Assembly (NCBI GenBank): GCA_945643825.1
Contig: CALZEZ010000002.1
Location: forward strand, 1 to 18,873
Length of the DNA: 18,873 nt
From: an uncultured Lachnospiraceae bacterium
Lineage (GTDB): Bacteria; Bacillota; Clostridia; Lachnospirales; Lachnospiraceae
Reading direction: 5' to 3'
Positions 7,569 through 15,092 of this stretch are shown here, one piece after another (positions within the stretch are counted from its first letter, which is position 1; each line of letters begins with the position of its first letter). The translations under genes were made by a program, and so were the position numbers. The notes under the pieces are model-generated. The model did not search any database, was not told where the DNA came from, and worked only from the letters and a program-made list of their open reading frames with translations.

Positions 7569-8675
7569 TTATTCCTCAATTCTGAAAGGAATCCGCTTTT
7601 CATCCGTTTTGGAGAAAAGGAAAACCTTCCGTGGTCTTAAGTCGAATTGCACATGGGAGGCTTCCGGATCCACATGGTTTTCCGCCTGGATGATCGATCG
7701 GATTGTGGGATTCTCAGATGCCTCGTGGGTGGAAACGATACTGACATCCCGTCCCATCACCTCCGGACGAACCAGCTGACAGTGCATCGCACCATCCTCC
7801 CTTAAAAGAAAGCCCTCCGGACGTATGCCGACATAGACCTCTCCATCCGGGGCATCCTTAACGGAGAGAACCTGATCCTCTCCCAGATAGAGCATCTCGT
7901 CCTTCACCCTGCCCGAAAACAGGTTGATGGGCGGGGTTCCAAGAAATTTTGCAACAAAGAGATTGACCGGATTATCATAGACCTCCTGTGGCTTCCCAAT
8001 CTGCTGTACGACGCCGTCCTTCATCACGACAATCAGATCAGAGATACTCATCGCTTCATCCTGGTCATGCGTGACGAAGATTGTGGTGATTCCGGTCTGT
8101 TTCTGGATGCGGCGGATTTCCTCGCGGGTCTGAAGCCGCAGTCTGGCATCCAGATTTGAGAGAGGCTCATCCAGAAGCAGGACGCGCGGCATCTTGACCA
8201 GGGCTCTTGCGATGGCAACACGCTGCTGCTGTCCGCCGGATAGCTCTCCGGGCTTTCGGTCTAACAGTGCTTCAATCTGGACAAGACCAGCCGCCTCTAA
8301 TACGCGGTCTGCCATTTCCTGCTTGGAAAGCTTATCGGCTCCCTTTAGATTCTCTAAGGGAAACTGGATATTCTGACGCACGGTCAGATGCGGGTAGAGT
8401 GCATAATTCTGAAAAACCAGCCCGACACCCCGATGCTCGGGGGCAAGATCGGTCACGTCGTCCTCACCGAAGAAAATCTTGCCACTGGTAGGCTTTAACA
8501 GTCCACAGATCAGATTTAAGGTAGTGCTTTTCCCACAGCCGGAAGGACCAAGCAGTCCCACAAGCCTTCCGTCGGGAATCTCAAAATCGAAATCATCGAC
8601 GGCGATAACCTCGGTGGGATTCTTCCTGCCTCTGCCGGGAAATTTTTTCGTTAAATGCTCTAATGTGATTTTCAT
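7569..8675 (-). CDS. CUT1 ABC transporter ATP-binding protein, UgpC/MsmX-like
   Basis: A 368-residue cytoplasmic ATPase that would power the two permeases encoded next. All nucleotide-binding motifs are present: Walker A GPSGCGKST (43-51), Q-loop Q89, signature LSGGQQQR (145-152), Walker B VLLLDEP (165-171), D-loop SNLD and switch His203 in VTHDQDEA. The C-terminal ~130 residues, with VGIRPEGF and RPEVMGRDVSIV, form the TOBE/OB regulatory domain of the MalK/UgpC group. GGAGG precedes the ATG at 5-6 bases. Many Firmicutes share one MsmX among several sugar transporters, so a dedicated ATPase here suggests a self-contained system. Confidence 0.96.
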   Translation of the reverse strand: MKITLEHLTKKFPGRGRKNPTEVIAVDDFDFEIPDGRLVGLLGPSGCGKSTTLNLICGLLKPTSGKIFFGEDDVTDLAPEHRGVGLVFQNYALYPHLTVRQNIQFPLENLKGADKLSKQEMADRVLEAAGLVQIEALLDRKPGELSGGQQQRVAIARALVKMPRVLLLDEPLSNLDARLRLQTREEIRRIQKQTGITTIFVTHDQDEAMSISDLIVVMKDGVVQQIGKPQEVYDNPVNLFVAKFLGTPPINLFSGRVKDEMLYLGEDQVLSVKDAPDGEVYVGIRPEGFLLREDGAMHCQLVRPEVMGRDVSIVSTHEASENPTIRSIIQAENHVDPEASHVQFDLRPRKVFLFSKTDEKRIPFRIEE

Positions 8676-8690
8676 GCTGCCTCCTTCGCT

Positions 8691-9440
8691 TTAGATGCCA
8701 TAGGATCTTCGAAGATCACTTGAAATATGATCCAGATCCGGATAAATGGAGCCCTCTGTGATACCAAAGACACGAAGACTGGTGATAAAATACTGCTTTC
8801 TGTCATGCGGAATGATGATCTTATATAACGTATGCTCGTCACAGATATCCTCGAGACGCTGTAAGGAATTGTGTACCGTGAAGTTGGATTGCTGGGAATA
8901 CATGCGAAGGTCATTGTCCGTGGAGCTGCAGGCCAGAATGCGGTCGACTAACTCCGGGTTATGATGTGCATGCTTAAAGGCCGGGAGCAGCATTTCCTGT
9001 GTCGTATCGGCATCCAACGGATACACGCAGTTTCCAAAGCCCTCCTGCTCGTTTAACCTGCCCGGCACCAGAACCCAGACCGCTGCATCTAACTCCGGAT
9101 GCACCTCATAGGTCTCTGTGGCAAAAAAGGATGCAATAAGTGGCGACTGGCTCCAGTCGAGCATGCGGGTCGGAAGACCATAATGCTGCATCAGGGATAC
9201 CCAGCCGGCATAATTATGCTTCTCGGGTGGATTTTTGAGAATCTGTCTGGCACGGATATAGAAATCGTTGGTGATATAGCGCTCAGCCTGCAGTCTCTTC
9301 TCGCTTCTTTGAATGGAAGGAATGAGAGAAAGGCTCGCATTTTCATCGCCGCGGTACCATAGACGCAGACCGTGCTCCTTACAGAGCCCCTCCACGAAAT
9401 GAAGAAGCTCATCAATAGTTCGTACTTCCTGAATGATCAT
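8691..9440 (-). CDS. FRG-domain protein
   Basis: A 249-residue predicted cytoplasmic protein with an FRG domain, named for its conserved F/Y-R-G motif. WYRGD is at residues 28-32, then SLIPSIQR, then the signature block QHYGLPTRMLDW-SPLIASFFAT at 85-108, and later QQSNFTVH (183-190). The molecular activity of FRG domains is not established. It starts 18 bp after pepF and ends 15 bp before the ABC ATPase, on the same strand with no promoter or terminator between, so it belongs to that operon. AAGGAA lies about 9 bases before the ATG. Its place among peptidase and transporter genes gives no direct clue to function. Confidence 0.9.
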   Translation of the reverse strand: MIIQEVRTIDELLHFVEGLCKEHGLRLWYRGDENASLSLIPSIQRSEKRLQAERYITNDFYIRARQILKNPPEKHNYAGWVSLMQHYGLPTRMLDWSQSPLIASFFATETYEVHPELDAAVWVLVPGRLNEQEGFGNCVYPLDADTTQEMLLPAFKHAHHNPELVDRILACSSTDNDLRMYSQQSNFTVHNSLQRLEDICDEHTLYKIIIPHDRKQYFITSLRVFGITEGSIYPDLDHISSDLRRSYGI

Positions 9441-9458
9441 AATATACGGTTCCTTCTT

Positions 9459-11207
9459 TTAATATCTGCAGAACTCCTCCACCTCGGCGGCGATCTGTGC
9501 AAGACTCTGTCTCCAGAAATCCGGTCTGGTCAGATCGATGCCCATCATTGCACCGATCTGTTCTATGCTCTTACAGCCGGTGGAGGCTAACATTTCTTTA
9601 TATTTAGGTACAAACGATGCTCCCTGCTCCTGATACAGGGCATATAGACCCTGCGCAAAGAGATTGCCAAAGGCATAGGGGAAGTTGTAGAAGCTCAGAC
9701 CGCTGCTGTAATAGTGGCTCTTGCAGACCCACATATACGGATGCAGTGTTTCGGGATCCAGACCGTTCCCAAAGGCCTCACGCTGCGCAGTTAACATCAG
9801 CTTTTTCAGATCCTCCGGCATCAGGAACTTATCCTCCGTCTGTTCAAAAACAGCACTCTCAAACAGGAAGCGGGAGTAGATATCCACGATGCACTGGGTT
9901 TGCTCGCGCAGGTCACTGTCAAGCAGACTTAAGCGCTCCTTATCGTCTGCACCTGCGAGCGCATAATTTCCAAGCAGAACCTCGTTGAAGGTGGATGCTG
10001 TCTCTGCAACCTGCATCGGAGAGTCCTGAACGAGAAATCCCATAGGATCAAGGCATGTATTGTGGTAGGCATGACCGAGCTCGTGGGCAAGCGTGCGGAT
10101 CGAGCCAAAATAACCATCAAAATTTGTCAGGATCCGACTCTGATGAATCGAAGGCACACTGCAACAGAAAGCGCCGCCGCACTTGCCGCTTCTGGGATAA
10201 AAATCGATCCAGGACTGCGCAAAGGCCTGCTCTATCATCTGCACCATATCCGGCGTGAAGCCCTCAAAGCACCTGCACAGATAATCTCTGGTTTCCTCAA
10301 GAGAATAGGTCTTATCGGACGAGCCAAGCTCTGCGTACAGCTCATACCAGGGGAGACCATTTTTGTACCCAAGAAGCTTCGCCTTGTGACGAAGATATTT
10401 GCTAAAAACAGGAAGCGCCTCCTTAATGGCGGTAAACATGGCATCCAGCGTTTCTTTTTTCATATCTGACTGCTCCAGCGTAAGCTCGAGGGCAGAAGCA
10501 TACCCGCGCTTCTTACAGAGCATGTTGACCTGCGATTTAATATTGTTGAGAGAAAAGGCAATCGGACCGGCGATCTGGTCGTAGGCAGCAAGCTCTGCCT
10601 CGTAGGCACTCTTTCGAACCTCTTTATCCGGACTGTAGGCAAGATTTCGCACCTCGGACAACGTGAGCACCTCATCCCCATAGGGAACCTTGACGGTCGA
10701 GGTGAGATACGCCTGGAGCTGTCCCCAGGAATTGCCGCCGGTCATGTTCATGGCGCTGACCATAGCCTCCACCTCATCGCTTAAGAAATGAGAGGCCTGC
10801 TCCTTTGCTCTCTTTAGAAGGTAGGCATACTGGGAAACGACCGGAGAAGCCTTTGCCATGGCATCCACATCGGGAATCCGCGCGAAAATCTTCTGCACGG
10901 CGGAGGCAGTCTCCTCGCCGGAGGACATCAGGGTAAGCAGACGGTTAGACTGCGCCATGATAGAGCCATCCTCCGTGTTGACAGACTGTCGAAGCTCGAG
11001 GTAGGCGCTCAGGTTGTAGCTTAGCGACTGAATCAGCTCCAGATTTGTGAGAAGTGCACCGATCTGCTCTGCGGTGACCTCTCCGGACGCCTCGTCTGCG
11101 AGCAGCTTCTGTTTGTCAATTGCCTGCTTCAGCTTCTCAAAATCCTTCTCATAGGAGGGATCCTCAAAGCCGGTGTATAATTCGTTCAAAGACCATTCTG
11201 TATTCAT
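9459..11207 (-). CDS. pepF: Oligoendopeptidase F, M3 family metallopeptidase
   Basis: A 582-residue cytoplasmic zinc peptidase that would cut oligopeptides of moderate length. The zinc motif HELGH is at 375-379 (TLAHELGHAYHN) with the third ligand E402 in VAETASTFNE, as in M3B enzymes. The N-terminus (WSLNELYTGFEDPSYEKDFEKL) is the typical PepF opening, and the length matches the usual ~600. An ATG 12 codons upstream is open but overlaps the probable -10 box; the chosen ATG has AAGGAAG 7-8 bases upstream. First gene of the operon that continues with FRG protein and ABC transporter. It probably recycles peptides. Confidence 0.96.
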   Translation of the reverse strand: MNTEWSLNELYTGFEDPSYEKDFEKLKQAIDKQKLLADEASGEVTAEQIGALLTNLELIQSLSYNLSAYLELRQSVNTEDGSIMAQSNRLLTLMSSGEETASAVQKIFARIPDVDAMAKASPVVSQYAYLLKRAKEQASHFLSDEVEAMVSAMNMTGGNSWGQLQAYLTSTVKVPYGDEVLTLSEVRNLAYSPDKEVRKSAYEAELAAYDQIAGPIAFSLNNIKSQVNMLCKKRGYASALELTLEQSDMKKETLDAMFTAIKEALPVFSKYLRHKAKLLGYKNGLPWYELYAELGSSDKTYSLEETRDYLCRCFEGFTPDMVQMIEQAFAQSWIDFYPRSGKCGGAFCCSVPSIHQSRILTNFDGYFGSIRTLAHELGHAYHNTCLDPMGFLVQDSPMQVAETASTFNEVLLGNYALAGADDKERLSLLDSDLREQTQCIVDIYSRFLFESAVFEQTEDKFLMPEDLKKLMLTAQREAFGNGLDPETLHPYMWVCKSHYYSSGLSFYNFPYAFGNLFAQGLYALYQEQGASFVPKYKEMLASTGCKSIEQIGAMMGIDLTRPDFWRQSLAQIAAEVEEFCRY

Positions 11208-11241
11208 AGGGTTTCTTCCTTTACTATATTTATTCGATTTC

Positions 11242-11270
11242 ATTTTGACAGCATGCTCTCGTTAAGTCAA
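11242..11270 (-). promoter_or_regulatory. Promoter of the pepF operon
   Basis: On the minus strand TTGACT (11265-11270), a 17-bp spacer and CAAAAT (11242-11247) precede the pepF ATG by about 35 bases. The -35 is good and the -10 weak (4 of 6). It lies about 40 bp from the divergent promoter at 11310-11339. Confidence 0.55.
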
Positions 11271-11309
11271 GAAATATTAACGTGCGCGATGAACCTTCCG
11301 GCAATTTTC

Positions 11310-11339
11310 TTGACTCGATTTTACGCTCCATACTATAAT
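11310..11339 (+). promoter_or_regulatory. Promoter of the hydrolase-symporter operon
   Basis: TTGACT (11310-11315), an 18-bp spacer and a perfect TATAAT (11334-11339) lie 41 bases before the hydrolase ATG. This is a good sigma-A promoter; no operator is obvious. Confidence 0.8.
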
Positions 11340-11380
11340 TGAAAAGCAGAGCTTGGTAAGAAAAAAGGAGGAATAGTAAA

Positions 11381-12145
11381 ATGGGACAGGTTACACAGGA
11401 GGAGAGAGTGATAGAGCTTCCGGATCACCGGATCTATGGAAAGCTCTATCGCCCGAAGGAACAGGAAAGAAAGCTACCGCTTGTTATTGTCAGCCATGGC
11501 TTTAACGGCATCGGAGACGACTTTGAACAGCTTGCGGTATTCCTTGCCGGTCACGGAATCGCTGCGTACTGTTATGATTTCTGTGCTGGCTCGGTCCGCA
11601 CACGTAGCAGCGGTACGACCAGACAGATGACGATCAGCCTGGAGGTAAGTAATCTTCTGGAGGTTTATGAGGCTGTATGTACATGGGAGGAAATTGATCC
11701 GGACCATATCTATCTGTTTGGAGAGAGCCAGGGAGGTCTGGTGACCGCGTTAATCATCGAAAAATTGCAGGATAAGATCAGAGGAGCTATCCTGCAGTAT
11801 CCGGCACTGTGTATTTTTGATGATTGGACGAAGAACTATCCGGATCCGGAGCTGGCTCCGGAAGCGATTGAACTCTGGGAGGTTACGTTGTCGGCACAGT
11901 TTGTGAAGGATGTGCATGGCAGAAAGGTTTTTGATGAGATTGGCACCTATAAAGGGCCGGTGCTCATCATGCATGGAACGGATGATCCGATCGTACCGAT
12001 CGCATATAGCGAGCAGGCAGCAGAAACGTATCCGAATGCAGAGCTTGTGGTCTTCCGGCATGCCGGACATGGATTCGGTGAGGAGGATCAGAAACGCAGA
12101 AATGAACTGGTAATTACATTTATTAAGGAGAGAGGGAATGAGTGA
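11381..12145 (+). CDS. Alpha/beta hydrolase (esterase/acyl-peptidase-like)
   Basis: A 254-residue soluble hydrolase of the alpha/beta fold. The oxyanion segment VIVSHGFNG is at 35-43, the nucleophile elbow GESQGG at 114-119 with Ser116, the acid Asp202 in HGTDDPIVP, and the base His230 in HAGHGFG, so the triad is complete. There is no signal peptide, so it acts in the cytoplasm on an ester, amide or thioester substrate that cannot be named. AAAGGAGG lies just upstream of the ATG. The stop overlaps the next gene's start by 8 bp, so hydrolase and symporter are made together; the hydrolase may process something the symporter imports. Confidence 0.93.
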   Translation: MGQVTQEERVIELPDHRIYGKLYRPKEQERKLPLVIVSHGFNGIGDDFEQLAVFLAGHGIAAYCYDFCAGSVRTRSSGTTRQMTISLEVSNLLEVYEAVCTWEEIDPDHIYLFGESQGGLVTALIIEKLQDKIRGAILQYPALCIFDDWTKNYPDPELAPEAIELWEVTLSAQFVKDVHGRKVFDEIGTYKGPVLIMHGTDDPIVPIAYSEQAAETYPNAELVVFRHAGHGFGEEDQKRRNELVITFIKERGNE

Positions 12146-13535
12146 GAAAAAAAGAGGAAGCTTTAGTGGTACATTAGGCTTTGTAATGGCAGCGTCAGGA
12201 AGTGCGGTCGGTCTGGGAAATATATGGAGATTTCCGTATCTGGCGGCAAAGGATCAGGGAGGGCTGTTTCTATTCTGCTATATTATTCTGGCCCTGACCT
12301 TTGGCTTTGCCCTGCTTACGACAGAGATAGCCATTGGACGAAAGACAAAGCAGAGTCCGTTAACTGCTTATGGAGAGATTCATCCGAAATGGAAAGGAAT
12401 CGGAGTTCTGGCGTGTCTGGTGCCGGTTATCATTCTTCCATATTATTGTACGATCGGAGGCTGGGTGCTCAAATATCTGGTGACATTTGTTACAGGGCAC
12501 GGACAGGATGCTCTGGCGGACGGTTATTTTACCGGATTTATTACAGCGGACAGAGCGCCGATCATCTATGGTGTGATTTTCCTTGTGATCACAGCGGGTG
12601 TTGTGTTTGGCGGAGTGGAGAAGGGGATTGAGCGTTTCAGCAAGGTGCTGATGCCTATCCTTGTCATACTGATCCTTGCGACCAGCTTCTATGCGCTCAC
12701 GCTGCACCATACCGATGCGGACGGAGTCACACGCACCGGACTCGAAGGATTGAAGATTTATGTTCTTCCCGATTTTAAAGGAGTGAGCCCGAGGCAGTTT
12801 TTCATTGTGGTAATGGATGCGATGGGACAGCTCTTCTTTTCGATCAGTGTGGCAATGGGAATCATGGTGGCATACGGCTCTTATGTAAAGGATGATGTCA
12901 ACCTGATGCAGTCAATCAACCGGATTGAGATCTTTGATACGTTAGTGGCGTTTTTAGCCGGGCTTATGATTGTTCCGGCAGTATATGTCTTCATGGGAAT
13001 GGAAGGCATGTCGGCAGGACCGGGACTCATGTTTGTGTCTCTGCCCAAGGTTTTTGCGGCGATGGGCGGAATCGGATTTCTTGTCGGGATTACTTTTTTT
13101 GTTACGGTATCCTTTGCAGCTGTGACCTCCTCTGTATCCGTTATGGAGGCTGTTGTGGCAAGCCTTATGGACAGGTTTCACCTTAGCCGTAAGAAGAGCT
13201 CCGTGCTTGTGACAGTATATGCATTGATCGGAGGAATCGTTGTCTGCCTGGGCTATAATAAGTGGTATTTTGAGGCACCTCTTCCCAATGGATCTACCGG
13301 ACAGATTCTGGATATCATGGACTATATCAGCAATAACTGCCTGATGCCTCTGGTTGCATTGCTAACCTGTATCCTGATTGGCTGGGTTGTAAAACCGAAA
13401 ACGGTCATTGATGAGGTTTCTAAGGGAGGCAGTCCTTTTCATAGAAAACTGCTCTACATACTGATGATCAAATTCATTGCGCCAATCCTGCTTTTTGTGC
13501 TGCTGCTTCAGTCCGTCGGATGCTTTTCGCTCTAG
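12138..13535 (+). CDS. Neurotransmitter:sodium symporter (NSS/SNF) family transporter
   Basis: A 465-residue Na+-coupled amino-acid-type importer of the LeuT fold. TM1 carries the family signature GSAVGLGNIWRFPYLAAKDQGG, whose unwound centre binds substrate and Na+. TM8 carries VSFAAVTSSVSVMEA, whose Ser/Thr residues match the Na2 site, and GMSAGPGLMFVSLPKVF is the usual EL4-region block. The short length and ending fit the bacterial subgroup with 11 rather than 12 helices (inference). The start overlaps the hydrolase stop (ATGAGTGA), with GGAGAG a few bases upstream. Bacterial members usually take up amino acids such as tyrosine, tryptophan or branched-chain residues; the specific substrate is not evident. 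Confidence 0.94.
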   Translation: MSEKKRGSFSGTLGFVMAASGSAVGLGNIWRFPYLAAKDQGGLFLFCYIILALTFGFALLTTEIAIGRKTKQSPLTAYGEIHPKWKGIGVLACLVPVIILPYYCTIGGWVLKYLVTFVTGHGQDALADGYFTGFITADRAPIIYGVIFLVITAGVVFGGVEKGIERFSKVLMPILVILILATSFYALTLHHTDADGVTRTGLEGLKIYVLPDFKGVSPRQFFIVVMDAMGQLFFSISVAMGIMVAYGSYVKDDVNLMQSINRIEIFDTLVAFLAGLMIVPAVYVFMGMEGMSAGPGLMFVSLPKVFAAMGGIGFLVGITFFVTVSFAAVTSSVSVMEAVVASLMDRFHLSRKKSSVLVTVYALIGGIVVCLGYNKWYFEAPLPNGSTGQILDIMDYISNNCLMPLVALLTCILIGWVVKPKTVIDEVSKGGSPFHRKLLYILMIKFIAPILLFVLLLQSVGCFSL

Positions 13536-13548
13536 ACAATAATTCTGC

Positions 13549-13577
13549 TTTACTTTAGCATACTACTGTGATAAAAT
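13549..13577 (+). promoter_or_regulatory. Promoter of the amino-acid ABC operon
   Basis: TTTACT (13549-13554), a 17-bp spacer and TAAAAT (13572-13577, 5 of 6) lie 42 bases before the binding-protein ATG. Nearly identical 12-mers ACAATAATTCTG (13536-13547) and ACAATTATTCTG (13588-13599) flank it. Confidence 0.6.
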
Positions 13578-13619
13578 CCTAAAGGATACAATTATTCTGT
13601 AAGAAAAGAGGAGAGTATT

Positions 13620-14405
13620 ATGAAAAAGAAATTAGCAGTAGTATTGGCTCTTGCAATGAGTCTGTGTCTGGCAGGGTGTGGCAGCAGTGCCACAACTGCA
13701 AACAGCAAAATGGTGTATGCCGTTGAGGCAGGTTCTGCCGGCGAGGCAGCTGCACAGGAGAATAGCTTCGAGATGAATTCGGTAGCTTCCCAGGCAGATG
13801 CGCTGATGGAGGTTGCAGCAGGAACCTCTGACGCAGCGATCATCGACCTGTTAATGGCAGGTGCCATGATCGGAGAGGGAACCAGCTACCCGAACCTGAA
13901 GTACACCGATAAGCTCACCACAGAGGAATATGGTGTCGGCTGCAGAAAGGGCTCTGATCTCGCAGCATTTATCAATGATGTATTTGCACAGACCTATGCA
14001 GACGGAACGATGAAGACGACGGCAACCAAATATGGTGTGCAGGAGTCGCTGGTAGAGCAGAAGGCAGATGCCTATACAGAGCAGGCAGACGGCGATGTTG
14101 CTTACATAAAGGGCAAAGGCACGCTGATTGTCGGCATTACGGATTTTGCTCCGATGGATTACAAGGATGACAATGGTGAGTGGATCGGCTTTGATGCAGA
14201 TATGGCAAGAATTGTTGCCGAGAAACTTGGTGTAGAGATTCAGTTTGTGGAAATCGACTGGGATAATAAGATCATGGAGTTAGACTCCAAAAACATCGAT
14301 GTTGTCTGGAACGGCATGACACTGACAAATGAGGTGACTGCCGCAATGGAATGCTCCAATGCTTATTGCAATAACGCACAGGTTGTTGTTGTACCAGCAA
14401 AATAA
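13620..14405 (+). CDS. Amino-acid ABC transporter substrate-binding lipoprotein, circularly permuted
   Basis: A 261-residue extracellular lipoprotein: signal peptide with lipobox LAGC, Cys20. The rest is a family 3 (polar amino acid) binding protein with its halves exchanged. Residues 31-146 (VEAGSAGEAAA, SQADALMEVAAGTSDAAIID, TTEEYGVGCRKGSDL, ADGTMKTTATKYGV) are what normally forms lobe 2 and the C-terminal end. After a linker, residues 166-261 (KGTLIVGITDFAPMDY, WIGFDADMARIVAEKLGV, DVVWNGMTLTNE, NAQVVVVPAK) are what normally starts the mature protein and ends at the hinge. The open frame is intact and the length is near normal. The usual Asp for the amino group is present (D76), but the Arg expected after the TNE motif is Val239. 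It heads the permease and ATPase genes. Confidence 0.93.
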   Translation: MKKKLAVVLALAMSLCLAGCGSSATTANSKMVYAVEAGSAGEAAAQENSFEMNSVASQADALMEVAAGTSDAAIIDLLMAGAMIGEGTSYPNLKYTDKLTTEEYGVGCRKGSDLAAFINDVFAQTYADGTMKTTATKYGVQESLVEQKADAYTEQADGDVAYIKGKGTLIVGITDFAPMDYKDDNGEWIGFDADMARIVAEKLGVEIQFVEIDWDNKIMELDSKNIDVVWNGMTLTNEVTAAMECSNAYCNNAQVVVVPAK

Positions 14406-14423
14406 TTTCGAAACGAGGCACAC

Positions 14424-15080
14424 ATGTTCTTAACAGTTACCAGGGAATTGTTAGGTGGTCTTTGGACCACCTTTCAAATTTTTATCTTAACGTTACTATT
14501 TTCCTGGCCGCTCGGACTGCTTCTGGCATTTGGAACGATGAGTAAATGGAAGCCGTTAAAAGGGCTTTTGCAGATTTTTATCTGGATTATCCGCGGTACA
14601 CCGCTGATGCTGCAGCTCATCATCATTTTCTACGGACCGGGTATGTGGTTAGGCTACAATATCTGGAGTGGAAATGAGGCAGGGCGTATTACGGCCACTG
14701 TTGTGGCGTTTTCCATCAACTATGCCTGCTATTTCTCGGTCATCTTCCGGGGTGGCATTGAAAGTGTGCCGGTTGGACAGCGCGAGGCGGGGCAGGTGCT
14801 TGGCATGACAAGAAGTCAGATCTTCTTTCACGTGACACTGCTGCAGATGGTTAAGCGCATCGTGCCGCCGATGTCCAATGAGATTATCACGTTAGTTAAG
14901 GATACCTCGCTTGCAAGGATCATTGCGGCTTATGAGCTGACCTATGCAGGCTATTCCTTTATGAAATCAGCCGGCATTACCTGGCCGTTATTCTACACAG
15001 GAGTGTTCTATCTTCTGTTTGTGGGTATTCTGACATTGCTGTTTAATTATTTTGAGAAGAAGCTGGATTACTTCCGGTAA
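14424..15080 (+). CDS. Amino-acid ABC transporter permease, HisM/GlnP type
   Basis: A 218-residue membrane permease with about five hydrophobic segments, the normal size for the family. The N-terminus has LLGGLWTTFQIFILTLLFSWPLG and RGTPLMLQL, both typical of His/Glu/Gln permeases. The ATPase-docking EAA loop is at 119-150 (QREAGQVLGMTRSQIFFHV, then VPPMSNEIITLVKDTSL). GAGG at 14415-14418 precedes the ATG. It lies 18 bp after the binding-protein gene and 12 bp before the ATPase gene. Only one permease gene is present, so the channel is probably a homodimer. Amino-acid specificity is not evident. Confidence 0.95.
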   Translation: MFLTVTRELLGGLWTTFQIFILTLLFSWPLGLLLAFGTMSKWKPLKGLLQIFIWIIRGTPLMLQLIIIFYGPGMWLGYNIWSGNEAGRITATVVAFSINYACYFSVIFRGGIESVPVGQREAGQVLGMTRSQIFFHVTLLQMVKRIVPPMSNEIITLVKDTSLARIIAAYELTYAGYSFMKSAGITWPLFYTGVFYLLFVGILTLLFNYFEKKLDYFR

Positions 15081-15092
15081 AGAGGGAATCAC

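Noticed and set aside
7565..7603. Upstream start for the UgpA-like permease (13 extra codons)
   Set aside because: It would lie inside the ATPase gene; the ATG at 7564 has a good RBS and gives the normal N-terminus.
11208..11243. Upstream start for PepF (12 extra codons)
   Set aside because: The upstream ATG overlaps the probable -10 box, and the inner ATG has AAGGAAG at proper spacing and the family N-terminus.
13536..13619. Riboswitch or T-box before the amino-acid ABC operon
   Set aside because: The leader is too short (about 35 bases after the promoter) and contains no specifier stem, T-box sequence or terminator hairpin.
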